This document shows, piece after piece, positions 35,316 to 43,857 of a stretch of 64,000 nucleotides of DNA (position 1 is the first letter of the stretch; every line of letters starts with the position of its first letter). Source of the stretch: Spirosoma sp. 48-14 (GTDB lineage Bacteria > Bacteroidota > Bacteroidia > Cytophagales > Spirosomataceae); contig NZ_MKUD01000045.1 in assembly GCF_001898575.1 (NCBI RefSeq), forward strand, positions 265,382-329,381. Reading direction: 5' to 3'. The translations under genes were made by a program, and so were the position numbers. The notes beneath the pieces were generated by a model. That model worked only from the letters and a program-made list of their open reading frames with translations. It made no database searches and had not been told where the DNA came from.

Positions 35316-35395
35316 AGTTTTTTCTGGCATCCCAACGCAATCGGAATGGCAAGGTAAGGGTGTCTATTCAAAAATCCTTTCTCAGGCAGGGTCTT

Positions 35396-36964
35396 TTAAA
35401 ACCTTCGGACCGCCACCGGAGCCAGTGTATTGCTTTTAAATACTTGTTTTCCGTTCGAAAGGACTATGAATCCCTTGCCTTTTCCGTAATGCTTCCCGGT
35501 TTTGTCGTACAGAATAGTCAGTATCTTTCCGTGATACAATACGTTGTCCAGACAAAACCAGTCCCATTTGCCCTCAGGAATGAGGGGATGAATTTCCAGA
35601 ACGTTATCTGAACGGGGCTTGAGACCGATCAAATCGTTGATGATCAGATCAGCAAAGCCCGAATGGTTATAGAATTTACTCCGTGGATTGTCGCCTTTCA
35701 ACCATTCTCCGGTCTTCTCGTCCTGATACTCACCCAGATAAATCGCTCCGTTCATTGTATGGGAGCGAGCATATTTCAGCAGTTCATCGTAAAACCCCGA
35801 CTTGTTCATGCGCCCCTGATTTTTATAATCCGTCAGCAGGTTCGACAGTCCTTTCAGCGTTTGTGTAGTCGCAAATGGCCACACCGCCCCATCCCATTCG
35901 CAGCCATGCCCCGACCCATGCGTACGAAATCCTGGATGCCTGCGTTCAGCGGTCGTAATTCCCCAGGGAGCGTCGAAGCCACTTGTATCCGTTAGCTGAT
36001 CCCATTGTCGGGCATAGTCCGATGTATCGTCGGGTAAATTAAAATACCAGGGAATAAAGCCAATGGCCTCACGTGCGTTAGCAAAAGCCCCATTCGGATA
36101 CCTGACCTCGAAAAAATGAGCTTCTTTATTCCACAGGCTATCGAGCGTCAGCTTTTTCAGTTCAGTGGCCTGTTGCTCATACCGACGCTGAAGCGTATCG
36201 TTTTTAACCAGAGCGGCCATGGCTGCCAGAGCTTTGGCATTGCCATACATGTAGCTGTTGATGGTTGGGCGACGATTTTTGTCTTTCCGCGAGCCACTGA
36301 TGGATTCTTCCATCGCATCGCGCACATCGAACTGCCAGAACAGGCCGCTGGGCAACTGTTTTTCCTGCTGCCATTTCCGATAATCGGCATCGAGTGTCAG
36401 CAGGTTTTTCTGAACAAACGGCTTGTCGAGGTTGACCAGATAACGTTTATACACTGCATCATCGACCCAGCTGCTGAATGCGTGAAACCGCTGCACTGTA
36501 TGTTTAGGGTCGACGTACAACCAGAACGAAATATAGTCATCGATGTATTCCGGCGTATGTAGCCAGCGCCCTTCGTAAATATGATGACCAAGGGCGCTGC
36601 TGATGGCATTATACTTTCCCGCATGGTTCATCTTGGTGATGAACTCTGTGAAAATGAACCCTTCCGGTGTTTCTTTCAGGTGCTTCCGAAACGCCCACCA
36701 ACGATAATAGTAGATCGTATTCAGGGCTGAGTCCGGGCAGTCGAACAGGGGGATATTTTTCGACAGCCACTCAAACGACTGATCGTTGGGCACGTAATTT
36801 TTGACAGCCTCCTCCTGATCGACTGTGTTGAAATAGTTGACGTATTGCTTCAGTTTATGAGTTGTCAGCACTTTAGCCGACTGAGCCTCCGCCCAATTGG
36901 CAGTCAGACAGGTCAGTAGCCATAAACAAGGTACGATTAAACAACGTTTATGGAGTGAGTTCAT
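35396..36964 (-). CDS. secreted MGH1-like six-hairpin glycosidase
   Basis: 522 aa with a signal peptide (CLWLLTCLTANWAEAQS). The (alpha/alpha)6-barrel region resembles MGH1-like / GH63-type glycosidases: YYYRWWAFRKHLKETPEGFI, then GRWLHTPEYIDDYISFW, SYMYGNAKALAAMAAL, and HGSGHGCEWDGAVWPFATTQ near the active site. The C-terminal segment is the small beta-sandwich (PLIPEGKWDWFCLDNVLYHG). The precise substrate is unknown. It leads the operon with the symporter (80 bp downstream), and a TAATTTTG box lies 44-51 bp upstream on the minus strand (37015-37008). Confidence 0.8.
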   Translation of the reverse strand: MNSLHKRCLIVPCLWLLTCLTANWAEAQSAKVLTTHKLKQYVNYFNTVDQEEAVKNYVPNDQSFEWLSKNIPLFDCPDSALNTIYYYRWWAFRKHLKETPEGFIFTEFITKMNHAGKYNAISSALGHHIYEGRWLHTPEYIDDYISFWLYVDPKHTVQRFHAFSSWVDDAVYKRYLVNLDKPFVQKNLLTLDADYRKWQQEKQLPSGLFWQFDVRDAMEESISGSRKDKNRRPTINSYMYGNAKALAAMAALVKNDTLQRRYEQQATELKKLTLDSLWNKEAHFFEVRYPNGAFANAREAIGFIPWYFNLPDDTSDYARQWDQLTDTSGFDAPWGITTAERRHPGFRTHGSGHGCEWDGAVWPFATTQTLKGLSNLLTDYKNQGRMNKSGFYDELLKYARSHTMNGAIYLGEYQDEKTGEWLKGDNPRSKFYNHSGFADLIINDLIGLKPRSDNVLEIHPLIPEGKWDWFCLDNVLYHGKILTILYDKTGKHYGKGKGFIVLSNGKQVFKSNTLAPVAVRRF

Positions 36965-37250
36965 GCACTATAAAGCATATCGAAACGGGCCGTATCGGAA
37001 GAAAATTCAAAATTAATTAGAATAAACCGCTACGGAATATGCTATTTTCACAAGCCATTATAGGATGTTAGCGTGTTTGAGAAACGCATGAGCGAACAGT
37101 TCGTCTGCAATTGTATCGCGGATAGGCAATGGACTAAAGAGAGTTGGAGTCTTAAAAACATATTTTTATTAAGCCGTAAATTAGTTTACAATAAAATTTA
37201 CAGTTTATCAAATTTTGACAATACGATCATTAATGGGACTGTAATGCGTC

Positions 37251-39164
37251 ATGAATAAAGTGGAAATAATAGTAAATATTGCTCTTACCGAAGAATATGA
37301 TAAACCAGCTACTATTGACTTGATCAATAAATATAAAGCTAACTGTATCGAACTTGCTAATGCTGTCATTGATGATCTTGATAATCATGAAGAATTAGAT
37401 CCTTCGATTAAAAAAATTATCATTACTGATAATTACGAAACGGCTGTACAAGAGCAAGCTAATCTATGGAATCTCAGGACATATTATCATACTATAGGCA
37501 GAGGTTATCGCGGTGTTGGTAAAGTCGTCTATAATGAGCAAGAAAATAGACCAGAACGTTATATTTTTATTCCTAGCCACCTAGGAACCGAACAAATTTT
37601 CCCACTTGTTCTATACGGACTTGCCCTTGAGGTTTATTCAACGAGTATATTACCCAAACGGCTTCAATCTATCCGATTAATTAACCTCCCTTGGACTTTT
37701 CATAGCCATATAGAAGCTACTTTGCCAAGGTGGATTAAAACCTATTGGACACGCAGCAAAATTGCGGAGCGATTTGATCGTGAATTATTCGTTTATCGAT
37801 CACCCGACGACTGCTACTCTGCTTTCTCACGTGATCTCAAAAAATTCCTTTTTGAGTATAATTGCTATATAGGTGACGGACAATCAGATAATACGCAAAG
37901 AATAGGTATATTTTGGGAGAAGCTTTTCATGTCAACCGAATTCTTAATTGCAGGATTATTAGAAGCGGCTCCTTACTATGATGGTGATTTACCATTTACA
38001 AATCCCGAGATTGCTCCCATTTTGAATAATATTGTTATAGAAGCAAAAATTCTTACTCAGGCTATATCACATCAAGAGCCATACTCAATTGAAAAGCTCA
38101 AATTAGGTCTACACGAATTCTATAAGCAACTCGGTATAAATATTATAGAGCATCCTTCTGCTATTGAAATTCGTCTGGTAAAGAATCCAAAACGTTACCC
38201 CAAGAGTGATATAGTAGATGTGGAGCCACGTTTCGTCTGCTTCATGGATATTCTTGGCTTTTCGGCAATGGTTGATGAGTACGACCAAGATTCATCATCT
38301 AATGTCCTTCAGAAACTTCAAACTGCTTTCAAAGAAGCTCTCCTAGTATTAACCTCGTATTCACAGTTTCAGAACATAGATGAAGATGAATCGGAAATTG
38401 AACATTTAGAATATCGCGTTTTCTCAGATTGCATTTGTATATCACTACCTTATTTTGACAATGAAGTCAATTACACTACGAATCTAACGCTGCTACTCAC
38501 CTATGCACGAGGACTTCAAACCGCCTTAATGACCAAGGGGGTATTTACACGCGGTGGAATTGCATCTGGCCCATATTATATGGATGATAACATTTTGTTT
38601 TCTAAGGCAATGATCCGAGCATATATTATTGAAAGTAAAGAGGCTATTTATCCAAGAATTGTACTTGATAAAGCTATCATTGAGAAATTAAGTACTTACT
38701 CAGCTACATCGCTATATCTTCAATCAGTCTTAGCCTTACTAGCTAAAGACACTAGTGGCATTATATTTCTCAATCCGTTCAATTCTTCACAGAACTCTGT
38801 TAATCAGTTTAAGCATTCAATGGATAGTATTCAGACTTCACTAAATAATATCGCTGATATAGATGACGGATTTTCCAAAATAGAAGATAGTGTCATCCAA
38901 AATATAAGGGACTGGAGCCTTTCTCTTGTTGAGAATAATATTGATACTGAAGCTGACAAAATGCTTAATGAAGTTATACGAAGAGAAATACAACACCAGC
39001 GTTGGAGGTTAGAAATCCAAAAAAGTGAAGTATCTGTTGATTCTAATGCTTTTAAAAACATTGAAAAATCTTTATCGAAATACAATTGGTTAGAAAGTTT
39101 TATGAATTGGGCTACTGGCACATCTTTGACCAATTCTGCCGAATTTGAGTATTGCAAATTTTAG
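37251..39164 (+). CDS. 637-aa protein with nucleotide-cyclase-like C-terminal domain
   Basis: I do not recognise the N-terminal 310 residues: a mixed alpha/beta region (EYDKPATIDLINKYKANCIE), then an Arg/Tyr-rich part with RPERYIFIPSHLGTE and a helical region. It has no signal peptide or membrane segment. From about residue 325 it resembles class III nucleotidyl cyclases: RFVCFMDILGFSAMV holds a first metal-type Asp, YRVFSDCICISL a second, and FTRGGIASGPYY fits the glycine strand. The tail (540-637) is helical. The gene is markedly AT-rich and flanked by sugar genes and a broken lectin gene, pointing to transfer. Activity is inference; a signalling or defence role is possible. No effector gene lies next to it. 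Confidence 0.6.
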   Translation: MNKVEIIVNIALTEEYDKPATIDLINKYKANCIELANAVIDDLDNHEELDPSIKKIIITDNYETAVQEQANLWNLRTYYHTIGRGYRGVGKVVYNEQENRPERYIFIPSHLGTEQIFPLVLYGLALEVYSTSILPKRLQSIRLINLPWTFHSHIEATLPRWIKTYWTRSKIAERFDRELFVYRSPDDCYSAFSRDLKKFLFEYNCYIGDGQSDNTQRIGIFWEKLFMSTEFLIAGLLEAAPYYDGDLPFTNPEIAPILNNIVIEAKILTQAISHQEPYSIEKLKLGLHEFYKQLGINIIEHPSAIEIRLVKNPKRYPKSDIVDVEPRFVCFMDILGFSAMVDEYDQDSSSNVLQKLQTAFKEALLVLTSYSQFQNIDEDESEIEHLEYRVFSDCICISLPYFDNEVNYTTNLTLLLTYARGLQTALMTKGVFTRGGIASGPYYMDDNILFSKAMIRAYIIESKEAIYPRIVLDKAIIEKLSTYSATSLYLQSVLALLAKDTSGIIFLNPFNSSQNSVNQFKHSMDSIQTSLNNIADIDDGFSKIEDSVIQNIRDWSLSLVENNIDTEADKMLNEVIRREIQHQRWRLEIQKSEVSVDSNAFKNIEKSLSKYNWLESFMNWATGTSLTNSAEFEYCKF

Positions 39165-39250
39165 AAGGCAAAACACTCGTCAGCGACGTAAAACAAACTA
39201 TTAAGCGGCCTTAAAGGTATTTTTTGCGTCATAGACCCGGACCTCAGACA

Positions 39251-39269
39251 TCCGCGATTCAATCGCGGA
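39251..39269. terminator. TCCGCGATT palindrome, possible terminator
   Basis: TCCGCGATT (39251-39259) and AATCGCGGA (39261-39269) form a 9-bp stem with one central base. It lies between the convergent cyclase-like gene and the lectin pseudogene. A further ATCGCGGAC occurs at 40406. There is no T run, so termination is uncertain. Confidence 0.4.
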
Positions 39270-39292
39270 CAAGCTGAAGAGCAGTTTATAGT

Positions 39293-39805
39293 TTATATCT
39301 GCGGGTCCTGCTCGTAGATAGTCCACAACTGCGCTTGCGATGCAGATTTTTTAGCCAGTATAATTCGGGAGTTAACAGACCCTTTACTATCGACGGGCGT
39401 GATGTACAGGTCTGACCCTTTGAGTTTGATACGATAGGTGTCTTTTCCGGCGGAGATAAATTCATATTCCTGGTTGTCCTGTGAAGACACCAGCGGCTGC
39501 TGTTCCAGGTTAGCTCCCTCACATACCTTCCCGCTTTCAGGCTGCAACGTTTTGCTGGTGAACAAATTACGGAGTTGATAGGTATCGCCCTCTACATGCA
39601 CGAAATCCCAGGTAACGCATTTCCAATTCACGGGCGAATAGGCAACGATGGGCGTTCCATCTGCTTTTCGGGCATCCTGAACCCGCAACAACTACCCAGT
39701 CTGAACATTTTTGATAGCATAGTGCCCCCGAATTGACGGCGGAAAGGCACTACCAAGACCCATATACAGGTCGATCAGAAGCAGGAAAATGAGTTTGTTT
39801 TTCAT
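39293..39805 (-). pseudogene. secreted ricin-type beta-trefoil lectin, broken by an in-frame TAG
   Basis: From ATG 39805 the frame gives a signal peptide (MKNKLIFLLLIDLYMGLGSA), then HYAIKNVQTG, a TAG at codon 38, and continues in the same frame for 132 residues: LLRVQDARKADGTPIVAYSP, QLRNLFTSKTLQPESG and AQLWTIYEQ. The Q-x-W and AxLWxI patterns fit ricin-type carbohydrate-binding repeats. Only one base is wrong for a continuous 170-aa protein, so this is a recent nonsense mutation or a sequencing error. The track shows only the part after the stop, from a TTG. Confidence 0.7.
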
Positions 39806-39820
39806 CTTGAGGAGCGTACC

Positions 39821-39886
39821 GTTTGTGTAACTTTCCGAATCGGCATGGTTTGCACAACGCATAATGCTTCGGAAAGTTACACAAAC
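39821..39886. repeat. 19-bp perfect inverted repeat (GTGTAACTTTCCGAA type)
   Basis: GTTTGTGTAACTTTCCGAA (39821-39839) and its exact complement (39868-39886) frame a 28-nt loop. It lies between the lipoprotein gene stop (39891) and the lectin start (39805) on the minus strand, so it may end the upstream transcript. Confidence 0.85.
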
Positions 39887-39890
39887 TTCG

Positions 39891-40331
39891 CTATTTGGTA
39901 AGCGTCAGATGCTCATTTTCAGCGGGATTACTATTATCCAGCTTGATGGCCGACGAATTGGCATCCATAATGGTCCAGGTCTTACTCAACTTGTCATAAG
40001 GCGTTTTTATACCAAAGCTGAGCGTTACCGTTTTAGAATCGGCGGGTGTCCCATAGTAGCTGTTTCCGCCCCACGACCAGGAACCTACGGTCGTCTGCCC
40101 ACCTTGTGTTGCGGTAGCTTTTCCATCACTGGTGAAATTAATGCTGATGCTTCCCAGCGCTTTCAGTTTATCTTCGGTTCCCTGTACATAAGAACTAATT
40201 ACCCAGGTACCGGGTGCCAGTATCTGAGGAAATGTAGTAGCCGTCGTGGCAGGCGCTACATCATCCGTACTTTTCTTACAACCCACAGTCAACGTCACAA
40301 CCAGCAGCAGAGCAAACAGAATCGGTTTCAT
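39891..40331 (-). CDS. small lipoprotein, lipocalin-like, unknown function
   Basis: 146 aa from Met 40331 (MKPILFALLLVVTLTVGCKK), a lipoprotein signal with the acylated Cys at about 18. The mature part has a Thr/Ala linker and then strands GTWVISSYVQG, SISINFTSDGKATATQGG and KTWTIMDANSSAIKLDNS. The W-x-(I/V)-S...F..DGK.T pattern matches the small lipocalin-like proteins common in Bacteroidota. The site of action is the outer or inner membrane facing the periplasm or the outside. Function unknown. Confidence 0.75.
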   Translation of the reverse strand: MKPILFALLLVVTLTVGCKKSTDDVAPATTATTFPQILAPGTWVISSYVQGTEDKLKALGSISINFTSDGKATATQGGQTTVGSWSWGGNSYYGTPADSKTVTLSFGIKTPYDKLSKTWTIMDANSSAIKLDNSNPAENEHLTLTK

Positions 40332-40427
40332 AGTAGCGTACAATTTTGAGGTGAATGATGCTACTAATACGAAAAAGTAGTGTGGCAGGTTGCGTTGATG
40401 CTACAATCGCGGACGAGCAACGACTCT

Positions 40428-41807
40428 TTAGTTTTCAGGAATGTACCAGAATGGAATCTGATAATACGGCTGGGACTTATTGACCGAATCGGGTACGGTG
40501 ATGCGAAGTAGATTCCGGCCGGCTTTCAACCCACTGGTCATTAAAACGGTAGTCAGTCCGCGCTGCCCGTTGTCGGCACGTTGGGTGAACAGGAAACCCG
40601 GAGCCCGATAGAGCGAGTCATTTACATAGACACCAAAATACGACTCCAGTGATTTCAGATACCAGGCAGCCCGCTTCTCGCGTTTTTCTTTCTTCGACAG
40701 ACTAGCCGGCCATTGAGGTTCTTTGAATCGCTTCGTTAGTTCGCTATCCAGCAGTTTGGGATAACTGACAAACAACCGAATATAGGGCTCACGAATTACG
40801 TCGGACTGGATACGGGCCTGATCGATCAGTTGATCGGCTGTTCGTAAATTATCGAATGCATTTGCATCAACTAGTCGGTTTGGGTCACGCGTCGACATAA
40901 ACGACCGACTATCAAACACGTCGGTTGCATTCCTGACCTGAACAAGTTGGCCTGTCATAAATACGATTTCTATGAGCAAACCCAGACCGATTATCCATAC
41001 ATATCGTTTTTGCAGGATGTTTTGCGGAATCTGGCTGGTGAAGGTAAGGCTGATGTACTGCGCCGGTCGATACAGGCCCAGGAATACAATGGAAAATCCT
41101 TCGCTCATCCGAAAGACAATCGGCGCGAATCGATCGTCATTACGAAACCGAGGTAAATTAAGAATAGTATATACAATGATAAATACTGACACAAGAGTCG
41201 CCAGTGACCAGCCTACTACTGTACGAACGGTTTCATACAGATGATCAGGTACCAGCAGTTGCAGGCTAGCCTCAACCAGGACAAAAATTGCGTAAAAACC
41301 AGTAATGCCAAATAAGAAAAATACCAAACTGAAGGCCAGCGCAAAAACAACATTGCATCGCTTATCCAGCCGGATTATGTAGTCGGATAACGTACCCATT
41401 TCGCCAGCCAATCGTTGCTGGGCATACCGGCTCAGCTTATAGATGCGATCATACCGAATGCCATCTGGATAAACAGCCAGCAGCCCCACGAGCCCAATCC
41501 AGAAAGCCCGCATAACAAAATTGGCCAGAAAAGCGCCAAACAATACGTAACAGGCCCCTTTCATGATCCCAAACATTTCTGCGGGCATCATCTCATGAAT
41601 TAAATCGGCATCGGTCATCAGGTTATACCGATAATAGGTCAGTGCACTTTCCAGTAGATCGGGCAGGCTGAGCGTAGCAAACATAGCGGCTCCTGAAACA
41701 ATTAATTCCAAGTTCCAGCTCTGGGCCGTTAACTCACGAAGCTTATCCTGAATCTCCGGTTCAGCAGACGGTTGGGGTTCTATGGGAGTTTCATCGGGAA
41801 GGGTCAT
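40428..41807 (-). CDS. polytopic membrane protein of unknown function
   Basis: About 459 aa from Met 41807 (MTLPDETPIEPQPSAEPEIQ); an upstream Met at 41852 is also possible. After an acidic Pro-rich N-terminus it has about six hydrophobic segments: the ELIVSGAAMFATLSLPDLLE region, MKGACYVLFGAFLANFVMRA, FWIGLVGLLAVYPDGI, VVFALAFSLVFFLFGITGFY, LATLVSVFIIVYTILNLP and WIIGLGLLIEIVFM. The last 180 residues are hydrophilic and end in a beta-rich domain. I recognise the general type as a conserved hypothetical of Bacteroidota but no function. Confidence 0.65.
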   Translation of the reverse strand: MTLPDETPIEPQPSAEPEIQDKLRELTAQSWNLELIVSGAAMFATLSLPDLLESALTYYRYNLMTDADLIHEMMPAEMFGIMKGACYVLFGAFLANFVMRAFWIGLVGLLAVYPDGIRYDRIYKLSRYAQQRLAGEMGTLSDYIIRLDKRCNVVFALAFSLVFFLFGITGFYAIFVLVEASLQLLVPDHLYETVRTVVGWSLATLVSVFIIVYTILNLPRFRNDDRFAPIVFRMSEGFSIVFLGLYRPAQYISLTFTSQIPQNILQKRYVWIIGLGLLIEIVFMTGQLVQVRNATDVFDSRSFMSTRDPNRLVDANAFDNLRTADQLIDQARIQSDVIREPYIRLFVSYPKLLDSELTKRFKEPQWPASLSKKEKREKRAAWYLKSLESYFGVYVNDSLYRAPGFLFTQRADNGQRGLTTVLMTSGLKAGRNLLRITVPDSVNKSQPYYQIPFWYIPEN

Positions 41808-41852
41808 ATTCCTAACACGGTGGTTTATCGGCAAAATAGCGCTTTTCGCCAA

Positions 41853-42206
41853 TTCTTCGCACCGTTGGTTCGCAATTGTATCCTAGTCGAACCATAAAAA
41901 AATAATCCCCTGATTTGTAACCATTCAGACTATCTATCTAATGAATTAGCAATGTCCAGATAACGATCATCTGTTACCCATGAACGATTCGTAGCCTAAG
42001 CTTACGTAAAAGCCTTACGTTCATGAATCTTCAGGAAAAATTCACGGCAACCAATTTCATAAATGAATATTTATCAATATTTGATTACTAAATGTACTTT
42101 TGGAGCGCGTTTAAGGCCTGCCCAAACAGCTTCCTATGACGAAACTATTCAAGCCCGGTCGGTTGCTACTAACCAACACGTGCGGTTTTTCAGAACCGCT
42201 TATACA
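41853..42206. other. intergenic region without a gene
   Basis: This 354-bp gap is AT-rich. A TACTTTTG box occurs on the plus strand at 42095-42102 without a proper partner box and without a plausible plus-strand gene after it. Near the right end GCGGTT...AACCGC (42181-42199) could form a weak terminator for the beta-propeller gene on the minus strand. Nothing else is seen. Confidence 0.4.
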
Positions 42207-43331
42207 TCATAGCTTTTTCTTCGGAGGGGACGCGACAAACTCTTTATTACTTTTCCCCAAATCGACAGACGTAGCCACGGCAATGCCACGCTGATCGGCT
42301 TTGTTGACAGCACAATAGAAGTGGTATACAATACCTTTATGCTTAACGACGAATGACTTATGGGCGTATAAGTCATCATACGGTCCCGACGGCTCAATCA
42401 GATTAGCCCCCGTCCAGTCGGTCCAGTTGACTAGATCGGTCGATACGGCAAAACGGTTAAATGCCCCCTTTCGATCCTCCCAAAACGCGCCGAAATAGAA
42501 CATAACATACAGGTCACCCATTTTCTGAATCACCGCATCGCCCGTAATTCCGGCCGAATGCATCAGCACGGGTTCTTTATGGAAGCGTTGCCAATTCAGC
42601 ATATCGTCGGAAACGGCCATACCAATCCGCTCATATCCACGGTATTTCGGCACTCCGGTCGTATCGCCGTTGGCATTGTAGTACATCACAAACCGATAGC
42701 CCGTTTTTTTCTGCTGATCCTCAATGATTGTACTTTTGTACAACTTCCGATTCTCCCACCAGCGCGTATCCGGGTCTTTAGCGGTCAATACGGGTTTAGG
42801 ATTCCGTTGCCATTCATGCGCTTTTGTAGGGTCATCTGAAGTATAGGCAATGCCAATCGACAGGTCACCAGCTTCGTACCCTTTGCCATTGCCTCCGATG
42901 TACGACATCCAGTAGTTGCCGTTGTATTTGTTCAGGGCATAACTGCCACCCCATTTCAGGTCCTGCAACGCGTTATAGCCTGCCTTCTGATTAGCGTCCC
43001 AGCGAGTGGTTTTGGTTGTATCCGAAAACGACATAAGCCGACCGAGCGTATCCCAATGCAGCAGGTCGTTGCTTTTGGCCAGCCAGGTTTCGTAGCCGCG
43101 ACCGTCGTAGATCAGGTAAGTCATATACCACTGGTTGCCTTTCTGAAAGATTGTTGGGCAGTCCATTTTATGCTCATTATCGGCGGGGGTCATCACCAGC
43201 CCGTATTTGAATGGGGTTTTCACCTCGTTATACACATGTTGCATCTGCATATCGGATACGCGGCTGATCTGCGCAAACAGCGATGTAGGGAGAAGACAAA
43301 AAAGTACAATTCGGATGTTTAGGAACGTCAT
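42207..43331 (-). CDS. secreted five-bladed beta-propeller glycosidase-like protein
   Basis: 374 aa with signal peptide (IVLFCLLPTSLFAQ). It shows the repeated W-Y-M-x-Y blade pattern of the GH43/GH32/GH117 superfamily: DCPTIFQKGNQWYMTYLIYD, NGNYWMSYIGGNGKGYEAGD, FVMYYNANGD, ITGDAVIQKMGDLYVMFYFG and FVVKHKGIVYHFYCAVNKAD. Asp in MDCPTIF, and acidic residues in GITGDAVI, are candidates for catalysis. The exact family is not certain. A TAGTTTTG box lies at 43398-43391 on the minus strand, 60 bp upstream. Single gene. Confidence 0.75.
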   Translation of the reverse strand: MTFLNIRIVLFCLLPTSLFAQISRVSDMQMQHVYNEVKTPFKYGLVMTPADNEHKMDCPTIFQKGNQWYMTYLIYDGRGYETWLAKSNDLLHWDTLGRLMSFSDTTKTTRWDANQKAGYNALQDLKWGGSYALNKYNGNYWMSYIGGNGKGYEAGDLSIGIAYTSDDPTKAHEWQRNPKPVLTAKDPDTRWWENRKLYKSTIIEDQQKKTGYRFVMYYNANGDTTGVPKYRGYERIGMAVSDDMLNWQRFHKEPVLMHSAGITGDAVIQKMGDLYVMFYFGAFWEDRKGAFNRFAVSTDLVNWTDWTGANLIEPSGPYDDLYAHKSFVVKHKGIVYHFYCAVNKADQRGIAVATSVDLGKSNKEFVASPPKKKL

Positions 43332-43857
43332 AGCAGCTTATAGATAAACCACTCAGCCACTTCATTCAGCCGAATGGTTATCCAAGAGTACAAAACTATC
43401 CGTGATAAAGACTATAGGTATCTATAATTTCCCCGAAAGATTGTCTGATGTTAGCGTGTGCAGCATCAGCCTGCCTAAAAAATGCATTTCAAATAGGTCA
43501 TGTTGGCACCGAAGTTATTCCTAACAAACAGAATTTTAAACAATCTGAACATTACCAGCGCCTGGCAAATAGCCATATTGCATATTAATCTCAAAATAAA
43601 TCTAAAAACGCGCCCAATGTCTATATCATTTTCTCGGCAATGTATAGGATATTATCATCCTCTATTAAATTCACGTAATCTCTCTGCTTAAATGCTACAA
43701 TTGTGTTGTTAGTATGCTAAACAAGTTGCGTTTCCTGACCTTAAAACTCCTATCCCTCCTGTATCTCACACGCTTTATCGGGTAAAATGAAGCCTTTCCT
43801 GACTTATGGGTAGTAGGTCTGTATCTTTACATCGACCTGCCTAAACCACCCGTTTAC
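43332..43857. other. intergenic region between divergent sugar genes
   Basis: A 526-bp AT-rich gap between the beta-propeller gene (minus) and the aldose epimerase gene (plus). It should hold both promoters: TAGTTTTG at 43391-43398 (minus strand) and, less clearly, TATCTTTA at about 43820 on the plus strand. The 63-codon track ORF at 43500 has no protein-like features. No RNA gene was recognised. Confidence 0.4.

Noticed and set aside
37073-37258. 61-aa ORF before the cyclase-like gene
   Set aside because: AT-rich leader sequence with no protein-like features; it overlaps the start of the large gene.
42095-42102. TACTTTTG as a plus-strand promoter
   Set aside because: No upstream TTG at proper distance and no gene downstream on that strand.
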